Source: Equus caballus (Eukaryota; Chordata; Mammalia; Perissodactyla; Equidae). From it: a stretch of DNA of 64,000 bases. Positions 1 through 10,842 of the stretch are shown one piece after another; positions within the stretch are counted from its first letter, which is position 1; every line of letters begins with the position of its first letter. The stretch lies in the NCBI RefSeq assembly GCF_041296265.1, contig NC_091695.1:15855001-15919000 (forward strand). The letters run 5' to 3'. Below the pieces are notes generated by a model. It saw only the letters and a program-made list of their open reading frames with translations, made no database searches and was not told where the DNA came from. A program made the translations under genes and the position numbers.

Positions 1-467
1 GAAATGCTCTGTATGATATTAAACTGATGGATACATATCATTACATTTAAAAAAAACTACATAAATCTTGTAACAGTGAAAGACTGAAAGCTTTCTTTCT
101 GAAACCGGCCGCAAGACTAAGAGACCCAGTCTCACCGTTTATATTCAGTATGTATTGGACATTGTAGCTGGTTCACTATGATAAGAAAAGTAATAAAAGA
201 TATAAAGATATCAAATCACAAACTGGCATTTTTAATTTTTTTGGTAAAAGTTATTATTAACTATATAGAAAAATCCCATAAATAACTTATTAGAAATAAG
301 TGAATTTAGCAAATTTGCCAATACAAAATATGTTTAGAAAAATCAACTTTATTTCTACATCCTACCCACAACAATTAGAAAATGAAATTGAAGTATAAAG
401 TTTATCAAACAACAGCATTAAAAAAGAAACCTAGTTTAGGAATAAATCTAATAAAAGAATTTAACAA

Positions 468-915
468 ATCAGCAATTCAAAGAGACTTATGCACCCTGTG
501 TTCATTGCAGCATTATTCACAATAGCCAAGATGTGGAATCAACCCAAGTGCCCATCAACTGATGACTGGATAAACAAGGTAGGGTGTATATATATATATA
601 TATACACAATGGAATACTATGCAGCCATAGAAAATGACAAAATTGTCCATTCACAACAACATGGATTGACCTTGATGGTATTACGGTAAGCGAAAGAAGC
701 CAGACAGAGAAAGACAAACACTCTATGATTTCAAACATGTGTCCAAGATAAACAAACACACGGACAAAGAGAACTATTTAGCAACTAGCAGGGGGAAGAG
801 GGGCGGGAGGTGTGCACAAAGGGTGAAGGGGCAAACCTATAGAGTGACTGACAAATAATAATGTACAGCTGAAGTTTCAAAATGTCAGAAACTATCATGA
901 CCTCAATCAAAAAAT
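468..915 (+). mobile_element. Younger L1 3' end nested in an older L1
   Basis: The segment encodes the end of L1 ORF2 (for example FIAALFTIAK, then TDDWINK and YTMEYYAAIENDK), followed by the G-rich equine L1 3' UTR near 789-820 and a 3' end resembling that of the L1 at 45887-46425. It is 5'-truncated. The older L1 ORF2 sequence resumes at about 916, so this is a nested insertion. A short TA-repeat expansion at 583-604 interrupts the coding sequence. Confidence 0.8.
583..604. repeat. (TA)n dinucleotide run
   Basis: This is a run of alternating TA of about 22 bases inside the ORF2 remnant of the nested L1. The related L1 copies at 19.6 and 46.1 kb have only a short 'tatata' or 'tttata' here, so the run expanded after insertion. 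Confidence 0.85.
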
Positions 916-1057
916 CTAAGACCTCAGTAAAGATAGGTATAAATATTTAACAAGGCATTTAAAACAGATAAATCAATGAAAATTTGTACCAAATATGTCC
1001 ATGGAATGGAAAGTTTAATATTGTAATAAAGTTTAATATCTTTAGATTGCTGTATAG

Positions 1058-1125
1058 CTTCCTCTTTCCCTCCCTCTCTCCTTTTCTTCCTTCCATCTTT
1101 TATGTCTTTCTTCCTTTTAGAACTT
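1058..1125. repeat. Pyrimidine-rich low-complexity tract
   Basis: This is an almost pure C/T stretch of CTTCC, CCCTCC and TTTCTT units within the older L1. It probably grew by slippage after that L1 inserted. Confidence 0.6.
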
Positions 1126-2741
1126 TGGAAGCTGAGTGTAAAATTAGTTCAGAGAGGCAAAACACCAAAAACAGCAAAGACAATTTTTGAAGAAAGAGAA
1201 TAAACTTTCAGGAGTTATGCTACCAGGCATCTTGGTCTATTATAAACCCTATATAATTAAAACATTTTCCTGAGGACAGACAGACTGATCAATGGAATAG
1301 AATAGTGACTCCACAAACAGATGCACATATATACTGTTACCTAACTTATGATAGAAGTGTAACTATTTTCCAAAAGAGAAAAAATGATCTTTTCAATAAA
1401 TGCTATTAGGTAACTTGTATATTTATTTTGAGGGAAAAAAGGAATCTGGATATCGACCCATACCCTATACAGAATGAATTCTACCTGGATAAACATTCTA
1501 AATATGAAACGCAAACTATAAACATTTTAGAGGAAAACATAGTGGGACATTTTTGTGATATTGGAACTTGTACAAATATTTAAACGGAACACACAAAGCA
1601 ATAAATACATAAGATTTACAAAGATTAATTGAACTATATTAAGAAATTCTGTTCCTCAAAATTAATAATGCGAAAAGGGAAACTCTCATAGTGAGAGAGG
1701 ATATTTTTATCAGACCTACAATAATCAGACGTATTGTTAGAGGACTCATGCAAAATACAAAAACAACTCTTACAAATTAATTGGTAGTTGACATGAAATA
1801 CAATACAAAAATGACAAAAGACATGAACAAGCACTTTTCAAAATAAAATATCTAAATAGCCATTAAATATATGAAAAGTTTCTCAATTTCATTCAGCATT
1901 AGGATAATGCAATCTAAAACCAAAATAATACCCGTAGATGGCATCCAGAACGGCTAGAAAGAAAATAATAGAAAATACTAAATCTTGACAAAGGTATTAA
2001 ACAATCATATCTAGTTTCCACGGCTAGTATGAATGCATATTGATATAAGCACTCTGGAAGTTTACTTGGCAGTATTTACTAATGGTGAATATGCATATCC
2101 CATGACTTAGCAATTTCAGGGCAAGGAATACACCCAAATAGAAATACATTCAAGATTAAACCAATCTAGATTGAATATTGGTGTGGACATGGTGACGACG
2201 GGTGTAAGAGTAACTGTCTTTAATTACTACTGTCAGGAAATTTTTGTAACCATCAGTTTTTATAAATTATAAATGATCATCTCTAATAAGTACATGACAA
2301 AAGCCAATTTTTATTATTTTATAAAGACCCAAAAATGTGAACAAAAAGTTTTATGGTCATCAAAATATGACTTGGATTAGAATGCTTACAGTATCACTAG
2401 TTATCTAACCTCCAAATTGGAACCAATTATAATACTCAACAATAGAATAATGGATAACTAATTTGTGGTACATTCATAAAATGGAATTGTACACAAAAAT
2501 GAGAACGAGCAATCTAGAACTACCTATAACAATATAGTAGGTGAAAGAACCCAGGCACAAAAAAAAAAACCCAACATGTATGGGATTACTTCTATTTAAA
2601 GTAACAAAAATACTTGAATATAATCTAGGCTGTTAGAAGTCAGAATAGTAGTTATTGATTTGCGTGGGTGGGCAGGTGTGTGTGCGTGTGTAAGGGGACA
2701 GTTTATGGTAGAAAATTTATTGAAGGATTCTTCTGGGGTCC

Positions 2742-2776
2742 TGATAATATTTTATTTTATTTTATTTTATTTTTGT
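2742..2776. repeat. (TTTTA)n microsatellite
   Basis: About six tandem TTTTA units end in a T/G-rich stretch. The run sits just past the recognisable end of the old L1. Confidence 0.85.
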
Positions 2777-3799
2777 TGTTGCAGTGTTTAATTTCGATTC
2801 TGATTATACAATGTGGTTAGTTTGTAAGAATTTATTCATGATGAATGCATTTGTTAATATGTACACTATTATTCAATGATAAGATACCACAAAGGAGAAA
2901 ACAGCGACACATAGATATTATTTCCCCTTGTGAATTTTCAAAACAATGCCATAAGCATTGTTCAAACATTTCTCCATTATGTCCTCAGCCATAAAGTCAT
3001 AAAAAGCCACTGTATTAAAAGGAGATGATTAAGGGTTGCAAGTAAAACTAAAACACCTGTCCTACAGATACAATGTTTTGATTCCAGATCTCTAGGTAGC
3101 AGTAGGAAAGAATTAACAAAGAGAAACTTGGAAAGGTATATAACATAACTTCATCTGTATGGAAATATAAAGATGTGTTGTATAGCTAGCAGATATCCCA
3201 CTGGCTTTGTTTGAAACCTTCAAATAAATTTGATATAATTAACAAATTGTATCCTTTTGCCTCAGGGAGGATCTCAAAGGAGGAAAGAAACACATACATT
3301 GTTCTTATTGGGTTACGTTAGGAACACAGAGGGAGCACAGACGGATTCGTTAGAGGTGAACAGATTGCACCTGTCTCTGCATTTGACTCAGAGATCCAGC
3401 GACTCTTGATGGCCCCATCTCACGTTTAAACTTTTATCTCTGATACCCTACCCTGGTGATTTAGCCACAGCTTTAACAATCTGCTTTGATAACTGAAGTT
3501 TCTGGGCTAGTATAATGTTGTAAACATCTCCATTATGATTTTTTATGAAAGCTATACATTTATTACTTTGATGCAGTTATTTGGTATTGTTTTAATAGTG
3601 AAAAAATGCAGCCTCTGAAAAGGGCGTTGGTGTTGTTAAGAAACTGAACCTCCAAGACCTTAACATTGTCATGATTATTTTCTTTCCCTTGGACCCTCAA
3701 TCAAGATGTCAAATATGATATTTTTATTTGTAGTTAATCAGCCGTGTTTTAGAATTTTTAACCTCAACTGATAACAGATTTCCATACAATTTTCCAGTT
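2777..3799. other. Unassigned AT-rich intergenic DNA
   Basis: I find no OR-like frame, SINE or recognisable LINE. The part nearest 2777 could be more of the old L1 3' end. Confidence 0.4.
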
Positions 3800-4021
3800 A
3801 CCTCTAAATTAAAAGGATTATATCGGTATTTTTATAATCCTTGAAATTTGTCTGTTTCAAGTGTGCCATATGTTTCCCAACTTTACCAATACCATTGAAA
3901 GGATCAATGTCATTTTCAAGTCACCACTTTCGGTTGGAGGTGGGGCCAAAGCAAAATGTTAAAGCATCTATGTCACTACACAGAGCCTCCATCACACCTC
4001 ATGTCTGATCAGTAAGAGGAC
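3800..4021 (+). repeat. 222-bp direct repeat, copy 1
   Basis: This matches 6669-6889 in the same orientation. By hand count there are about 16 substitutions and two small gaps. Similarity stops abruptly at both ends. I do not recognise the family. There is no coding potential in common and no poly(A) or tRNA-like head, so it may be a duplicated unique segment or an uncatalogued repeat. Confidence 0.8.
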
Positions 4022-4799
4022 TGCTCTCCCGCTTTCCTTGCAAGTCTTGGAAGAGTCTTTGCAACGTCATCAATTTGTCCCTTGAAAGATCAAATGCACA
4101 TTAATAGAGACTGGAACTAAGATTAAAATCTGCAAAAACACAGATTTCAACAAAGAGTCTTTGCAAAATTATAAAACAGGAATGTATATTTTACCTAAAA
4201 TTAAGGTGTCTTTTCCACTCCTTGTTTATTTAATAGATCTTTCTAAAACTCTCTATTCCCACTCCAAAATAATTTTGATGTTTAAATATATCTATTTCCA
4301 TGTGTATTTTACTGATCTCATTGTAGAATACATATATTGTCACTTATTTTAGTTCTGAAAGCTGGATTTGGCAGGGGGAAGAGGGCAAGGCTGGGGAATA
4401 ATTTAACTTCTCTAACGTATATACTTCGGGTAGTTTCTTAGTGACGCTCCAATGCTAACCTCTGTCCATTTTATTTTTTACAGGCTTTGAGAGTCTTGAG
4501 TGGGGAAAAAAAGATTTAAAATATCAGAACCGGGTAATCTTCAATAATCATATAAAATAATGTAAATATAAATATGTAAAAAAATTGTTTAGTGCTTTAA
4601 ATAGAACTCTAAAGATAGTGAGAGAAATATCTCAAATCTTTTCTCACATAGAGGGAGACTGGTATTGACCTGCCTGGATTTAGAAAAAAGCACAGTTTTT
4701 CAACATCTCATTTTTTCAGTCAGATGAGATTTATAATGTTTTTTGATCCACTAAAATTCTGTCCCTTAATCTATTGTCTCTTGATTATTAACTCAATGT
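4022..4799. other. Unassigned AT-rich intergenic DNA
   Basis: No gene or repeat is recognised. A 63-codon open frame at 4161-4352 has no recognisable similarity and is probably chance. Confidence 0.4.
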
Positions 4800-5337
4800 T
4801 CCTGAACAAGCCAAACTAATCTGATTTCTGTCTCTAGGGATTTGCCTATTCTGAATATTTCATATAATGGGATTTTACAATATGTAGCTTTTTATATTTG
4901 GCTTCTTTCAGTTACATAACGTTTTAAACCCTCATTTATGTTGTAGCATGTATCAATACTTCTGTCCTTTTATAGCTTATCAATATTCCATTGTATGGAT
5001 ATACCACATTTGATACCCATTCATCAGTTGATGGACATTTGGGTTGTTTCTACCTTTTGATTATTATAAATAATGCTGATGTGAACGTTTACCTACAAGG
5101 TTTTATGAGCACCTGTGGTTTCTAATCCTTTTGGGGATAGATCTAGGAGTAGAATTGCTAGGTCATAATAATAACTATATGGCAAACTAATTGAGTAACC
5201 ATAAAATAGTTTTCATAGTTGCTATACCATTTTACACTCCCAACAACAATGTACAAATGTTCTAATCTCTCCACACCCTTGTCAGCACTTATAACTTTCC
5301 TTTTATCAGTAGCCATCCAAGGGGTGTGAAGTAGTAA
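4800..5337 (-). mobile_element. Old L1 (L1M-type) 3' region, antisense
   Basis: The plus strand reads as reversed L1 ORF2 and 3' sequence: 'tattccattgtatggatata' near 4985, 'catcagttgatggacatttg' near 5023, the 'ggtcata' segment near 5161 and 'ccacacccttgtcagcact' near 5271. It is diverged and has no open frame. It ends exactly where the paralogous block at 5340 starts. Confidence 0.8.
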
Positions 5338-5339
5338 AG

Positions 5340-6245
5340 CTGGTGAGAGAAAGTCCTATCTAAGAAATCAGCAATGTGATTTGTTTTCTTTAGCTTTTTG
5401 TCATTGTACCTAAACAAGATTTATATTGCTTCTCATACCATCGATTTAAAAATTTATTTCCTAACACTAGTTCAGTATTTCTGACATAGAAAAGTGTTTA
5501 CATGGAGATAGGATATGATATCAGAAGCTCACAACCTTATATGCAATGCTTTATGTGAGAAAGTGTGGATTTCCTGTAAATGCATTTATAATTTAATGTT
5601 GTATATGCTGTATTATTCTGTTGGGTTTTTTTAGAGCTTACTTATGGACTCCTAACTGCCATTTTCCTTATAGCCAGGGTCAAATCTCTTTATTTCTTAA
5701 TTTTTTAAGGAAGCATAGGAATAATTTTTTCAACCACTAATTCTTTTACCTTAGTCTGCCATCCTCATTTTACTCTGGTATTACTCTAGTATTTTTTTTT
5801 TTAATTGGAGGGTCATAGGGGTATCTATATGCAGCTTTATTTCATTATACTTATTTATGTCTGCATTAAATGCTATATTAGGGGCTGGCACGGTGGCGCA
5901 GCATTAAGGGCACATGTTCCGCTTCTCGGCAGCCCAGGGTTCCCCAGTTCGGATCCCAGGTGCGGACATGGCACTGCTTGGCAAGCCATGCTGTGGCAGG
6001 CATCCCACATATAAAGTAGAGGAAGGTGGGCACGGATGTTACCTCAGGGCCAGTCTTCCTCAGAAAAAAGAGAAGGATTGGCAGCAGTTAGCTCAGGGCT
6101 AATCTTCCTCAAAAAAAAAAAATGCTATATCATACTATGGAGGAGTTGTATGTGGACTTAATGTGCAGACAGACTTAAAATAACCTCGTGGAATCCATAC
6201 ACATATTTGTGTATTTTATCTTGCCAGTATGATGTTGTAAAATAT
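5340..6245 (+). repeat. Paralogous block copy 1 (partner at 16770-17460)
   Basis: The block starts at 'ctggtgagagaaag' and stays collinear with 16770-17460 to a shared 'tgtgtattttrtctt' near 6225. Shared landmarks include 'cctaaacaagatttatattg' and 'gagaaagtgtggatt'. No coding frame is shared, so it looks like duplicated OR-cluster intergenic DNA. It is longer than its partner mainly because of the SINE at 5879-6119, which the partner lacks. Confidence 0.8.
5879..6119 (+). mobile_element. ERE2-type equine SINE
   Basis: The element has a tRNA-derived head (ggggctggcacggtggcgca), a body with 'ggcaagccatgctgtggcag' and 'cacatataaagtagaggaag', the repeated 'ctcagggctaatcttcctc' segment and an A-rich tail. 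It is flanked by an 11-bp duplication, aaatgctatat, at 5868-5878 and 6120-6130. The paralogous block at about 17316 has no insertion, so the SINE arrived after that duplication. Confidence 0.9.
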
Positions 6246-6668
6246 AGAGATATTAAACAATATTTTCTGTAGAAAAACTCTTTATCCAAAAGGAATGTTT
6301 ATGAAAGTTCATATATAAAACCTATATCAATGATCTCACTTTGTCTTAAGTTGCTCAATTTTCTCATGCTAGCCTAGGTTCCTGCATGACAAAATATACC
6401 TAATATGTTACAAACAGCTTAGCGTATGTCAGTTATAATGAAAATGCACCTGGGGAGGAGAATGTACATTAGGTTTGAAGTAAATATTTATTAAATATTT
6501 TAAATAGGGTAGAAGATAAGTTACCCAAAAGAATAGTGCATTGAAATTCCAGGTGTAGTCATGGAGTTGGGTCATAGGGACAGCTCTGGAGACACTTACC
6601 TGGATAACACACTACCCTATATAGTCATCATTAGATCCCTGACAAAACGTTAAATCAAAACCATACAT
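6246..6668. other. Unassigned intergenic DNA
   Basis: No gene or repeat is recognised between the end of the paralogous block and the second 222-bp repeat. Confidence 0.4.
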
Positions 6669-6889
6669 ACCTCTAAATTAAAAGGATTATATCAGTATTT
6701 TTATAATCCTTGACATTTCTGTTTCAAATGTGCCATATGTTTCCCAAATTTACCAATATCATTGAAAGGATCAATGTCATTTGCAAGTCACCACTTCCAG
6801 TTGGAGGTGGGGCCAAAGCAAAACATTAAAGAATCTATTTCACTACACAGAGCCTCCATCACACCTTAATGTCTGATTAGGAAGAGGAC
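6669..6889 (+). repeat. 222-bp direct repeat, copy 2
   Basis: Partner of 3800-4021, in the same orientation and about 2.87 kb away. Flanking sequences do not match on either side, so this is a bounded repeat and not the edge of a longer duplication. Family unknown. Confidence 0.8.
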
Positions 6890-7552
6890 ATCCCATTTCA
6901 GGTAACATACTGTCTCCACTTAAACAAATACAAATAGACACACAAAATAACCCATATATATTGATATTTGAGGGCTATTTCCAGGTACCATGAACACATT
7001 AAAACATTTAATTCTCACTTATCTTCCCCAAAACCATGCAAGAAACAGTTGATTTTGCTGATGTGTATAGAGATTAAGAAATCTTACTTCATTTGCCCAA
7101 AGTACTTCTTTGGATACACCACAAATATAGGCATAGCAGAGACTATATCTATCTATGTATATTTCCCTGTGTAAAGACAAACAATCTCTACTCTGATTCT
7201 TTACCGTTGCCTTATTTATACACCTCTGTCCAATATGAGTTGTGGGTTAATTGTTTCATCCTGTACTACCTGTAGGAACAACAACTTTCATAGAAATATG
7301 TTTTAAAGTAGGGCTTTGTAAATGTGTCCACACTCAGTTGAAATCTTGATTTCTCAAATTCTATTATGTAGTTAAAATATGCATTGTCATATTATGTGAT
7401 TATAACTTGGTAAATGTAATTATGTATTTGTCCTCGTATAAAAGACAAACAGAAAATTTTAACAAACACCTACAAATGTAATGCCCCAAATTTTTGCCAT
7501 TTTTGCTGCCCTCATCTCTGTTTATATTTATCTACGTCTATATCCATTCATA
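6890..7552. other. Unassigned AT-rich intergenic DNA
   Basis: I recognise nothing here. A short stretch near 6990-7060 weakly resembles the MIR core but is too degraded to call. Confidence 0.35.
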
Positions 7553-7772
7553 TACCAGGGTTTGCCAGTCTTGGCCCTAGTAGCATTTTGGCCTGGATAA
7601 TTCTTTGTTGTTGGGGGTTACCAAAATATAGCAGGATAATTAGCAATACCGTTGAACTCTGCCCGTTAGATGTAAGTAGCACCCTTCCTCCACATGTGGC
7701 AACCAAACTGCTTCCAAATACGATCAGAATGTATTTTGGGGGGAGCAACATTTCCCCAATGGAAAACCACAA
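7553..7772 (-). mobile_element. MER20-like hAT DNA transposon remnant
   Basis: The plus strand matches the remembered MER20 consensus in reverse: 'tagcattttggcctggataa' near 7581, 'ttctttgttgttgggggtta', 'agcaatacc', 'tagatgtaagtagcaccctt', then a terminus near 7770 like the reverse of 'ttgagaaccac'. Its 220-bp length fits the family, a non-autonomous Charlie-type element. It lies 0.2 kb upstream of the OR8K3-type pseudogene. MER20 copies elsewhere are known to act as enhancers; no activity can be inferred here. Confidence 0.75.
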
Positions 7773-7997
7773 ATATCTCTGTATCTCCAACTCTAGTTAT
7801 ACTTCTCTCTCTGTTTCTATTACTAAATATGTATGTCTTATCTGTGGGAGGTAGATTATTTTATTAGAGCCAAAATGGGAAATTTTTGATTTACTTTATC
7901 ACAACTATGTATACTCAAAAATTACCAGATTATACTACATGAAAGCTGTTGACTATGCTGATGTCTCTATCCAGAATAGGTTTTATAGTCAACCTGG

Positions 7998-8964
7998 ATG
8001 GAAAAACACAATCTGACAGTGCTGAACAAATTCATTCTCATAAGAATCGCAGACCACCCTGAGGTGCAGCCTCCATTATTTGAGCTGTTTCTCACCATCT
8101 ATGTGATTTTGTTGATGAGCAATTTAGCCATTGTCATGCTCATCAAGATGGACTCCAGGCTACAAACACCCATGTACATCCTCCTCTGATGCCTGGATTT
8201 TATGGATCTTGGTTGTTCAACAACTGTGGGACCCAAAATATTAGAAAATTTTGTTGTGGGTCAAAATACAATATCCTACTATTTTTGTGCAGCACAGCTG
8301 GCTTTCTGTCTAGTGTTTATTATTAGTGAACTTTTTATACCATTAGCAATATCCTATGACTGCTATGTGGCCATCTGTAACCTTCTGCTCTACACAGACA
8401 TAATGTCCCAATGGGTATGTTGGGTGCTGGTGTTAACCCCATTTCTTTACAGCATGTTTATTTCTCTGTTATTCACCGTAAAGCTTGTTAATTTGTCCTT
8501 CTGTGGCTACAATGGCATACAATATTTCTACAGTGACAGTCTCCCCTTGTTATCTTTGCTGTACTTGAAAACATGATTGAAATGACTATCCTGATATTAG
8601 TGAGTTTTAATTTGATATCCTTTCTGATAGTTCTTGTGTCTTACCTGCTCATTCTCACAGCCATTCTGAGGATGAACTATGCTGAGGGTATGTGCAGGTC
8701 TTTTTCTACCTGTGGATCCCACCCAACAGTGGTCACAGTGTTCTATGGGACTTTGATGTTTATGCATGTGCAGCCCAAGCCCAGTCATTCCTTTGACACT
8801 GAAAAGTGGCTTCAATATTATACATCGTTGTTATCCTCTTGATAAATCCTTTGATATATAGCTTGAGGAGCACTGATGTTAAATATGCCCTGCATAAACC
8901 CTCAAAAAAGTTTTGTAATACCTTTTTTAAAAGTTCTCTGTCTAATGTGATTTCCATACATTAG
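7998..8964 (+). pseudogene. OR8K3: Olfactory receptor pseudogene, OR8K3-type
   Basis: This is a broken class II odorant receptor of the olfactory neuron membrane. It starts MEKHNLTVLNKFIL, close to the OR8K3 N-terminus. Further receptor landmarks are GPKILENFVVGQNTISYYFC, the TM3 end ISYDCYVAIC (R of the DRY motif replaced by C), the loop SFCGYNGIQYFYSD, FSTCGSHPTVVTVFYGT in TM6, and the tail NPLIYSLRSTDVKYALHK. Lesions: an in-frame TGA at 8187-8189 where relatives have Arg-His (probably CGA to TGA at a CpG), a frame change near 8560-8580, and another near 8805-8850 before TM7. Introns are absent, as usual for OR coding exons. The subfamily call is from memory; OR8K5 is a close alternative. 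Confidence 0.85.
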
Positions 8965-9024
8965 GTTATGACCTTAAGCCTTCTTATGTGTGCCTTAAGA
9001 AGAAAAACCAAATACAAATAAGTT

Positions 9025-9260
9025 CTTCATGTATTTAGAAATTGCTTTTTATGTGTAAGTCACACTTCTAAGTGCTGTAAAACATTAGTGAACAAAATAA
9101 TACACATTTTTGCTTTCCTTGTGGGGGAGAGATGAAATATAAACACAATAACTAACTAAATTTTATAGTACAGTAGAATGGGTTAGGGACTATGGTACAG
9201 AAGTGCAGGCAAGCAGAGTGGGTATGCTGTGTGGGAGTGAGGAAGAATAGTAGATACGGA
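9025..9260. mobile_element. Ancient L2/MIR-type repeat, degraded
   Basis: The run 'cttctaagtgctgtaaaaca', 'gtgaacaaaataatacac', 'ttgtgggggagagatgaaat', 'aaacacaataactaac' resembles a common ancient mammalian repeat ('tctaagtgctgggatacagc agtgaacaaaa'). It is strongly diverged, and I cannot settle family or orientation. Confidence 0.45.
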
Positions 9261-10842
9261 AGAGAAGTTCAACTAACTTGTGTTATCCTCAACCTTTTAA
9301 ATAAACTTTCTATTTTCTCATTGTGTGTTTGTGCATGTGTGTGGTTTGGGCAAGCACATTTCTTCTGTTTTAGCTTTCATATTACTCTATGTGGTCTGTT
9401 AAGATCAAACGTGTTTATGGTTGCAAAGAAACTGATGGTAGTGCAATGACTTGATGTCAACAGTCATCTGAAATTGCTCATGTTCTCCCATTCTGTGTGG
9501 GGATTTTAGGGTACTGTTATTTTCTTAGCATTGCCATTAGTTCACATATGTGCCCTACAGAGTTTACTAACTCAACATACTTGGCTTTTCAGCAACTCAG
9601 AAGGGCTGCACTGTGTCTAATTTTGTCTAAATCAGTCCATTTGTCTATAACATAGGATATCAGTTAGGAATAATTTCTTGAGTTTTCCCATGTAAGCTTC
9701 CAGTACTTTACGGCTTGGTCTTGAGTCTTAAATGCTTATTTTTATGTTATGGATTGTTACTTTTTCCCATTTCTCTAAAAAACAGTAATTCTTGTTTAAA
9801 AGTCATGCTCCAAATGTTTCTAAATCTTTATGTAAGTGATCTACTTTTTGATGAATTGGATTGGTTGCCTGTCTCTCATGCTTGTGACTTTCCTCAAAAT
9901 TGATTCACATAGGTGTGTTTTACATTTTGAATAGGATCCATTGTTTGACAACATAGTTTTGATAATTCCACTTTTAGGATGTAAAAGGAGATAATCCATG
10001 AGTTTGTCTATGCTGTATTTATAGTGAAAGTGTGATATGATACGTAGCGATTTATATACACATTGTGTCTTATGGAAAAATGTCCTCCTAACCCTCCCTA
10101 AAATCCTCCAATTTTTTGTTTATTTTAAGTAATTTTAAGATTCATGGGACTTTATTTACATCAAAGATGGACCTTGTTGTTTCTTAGTCCACTGTCGAGG
10201 AATAAAATTTTCTATGTAGTCAGTCAAATTTAAATAAAATTATTTCATTCAAATAAAAATATATATATTGTCATGTGAGGACAAATATTTCTAAAAAGTT
10301 CATACAGTAGATTTTTTTTAATTATTGGGAAAAATTGTATATGTATTAACCATGCATACATATATATAAGAAATTATTTTTCTTTACTGGAAAATTAGTG
10401 TTGAAGAGAGAAACAGTGAAGTGCAGTACTAGATGTTGACGGCTGCTAATATTGAAATGTTTAATTTAATATTTTTGCTTATCTGTCATCCCAAAAATAT
10501 CTTCAGTGAATAATTATGACTTTTATAACAGAAGAAAGTACAAGTCTCTACTATTGAGATTTGAAAAAATAAACTGACTAAACATAATTAAATATTCCAC
10601 TACTAAAATGTCTTGATGTTCCTTTTGATAGTCCCTCAAGTAATTAACCAAAGATAGAACAAAATGTTTTGAGATTTACAATAATATCAATAATATATTT
10701 CATTCATTTTAAACGTTTTTCTTTCTTTCCTTATTCAGTAGATACATGTTATTTCAGAAAGTTTTATAGTTTCCATAGGAAATAAAAATTTAAAAATCAG
10801 AAACTGGTACTGACTAAAATTTTTTTGACTGCTGAATTTCCT
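9261..10842. other. Unassigned AT-rich intergenic DNA
   Basis: There is no OR frame, SINE or clear LINE. Short open frames at 9192-9449 and 9715-9903 show no family features and are probably chance. Some of this may be repeat sequence too old to recognise by eye. Confidence 0.4.

Larger units (their letters stand above)
1..2720 (+). mobile_element. Old LINE-1 (L1M-type), ORF2 to 3' end, fragmented
   Basis: Base 1 to about 2720 follows the order of an L1 ORF2 and 3' region: the reverse-transcriptase part near 85-460, the segment around 920-1020, the stretch resembling 'gatcaatggaatagaatag' near 1289, then the ORF2 C-terminal region and 3' UTR to about 2720. It is heavily diverged, with no long open frame. 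A younger L1 interrupts it at about 468-915 and a pyrimidine-rich stretch at 1058-1125. The left end runs off the window. The subfamily cannot be set by eye. Confidence 0.6.

Noticed and set aside
7548-7854. Overlapping 80- and 88-codon open frames
   Set aside because: They lie over the MER20-like transposon remnant and show no protein family features.
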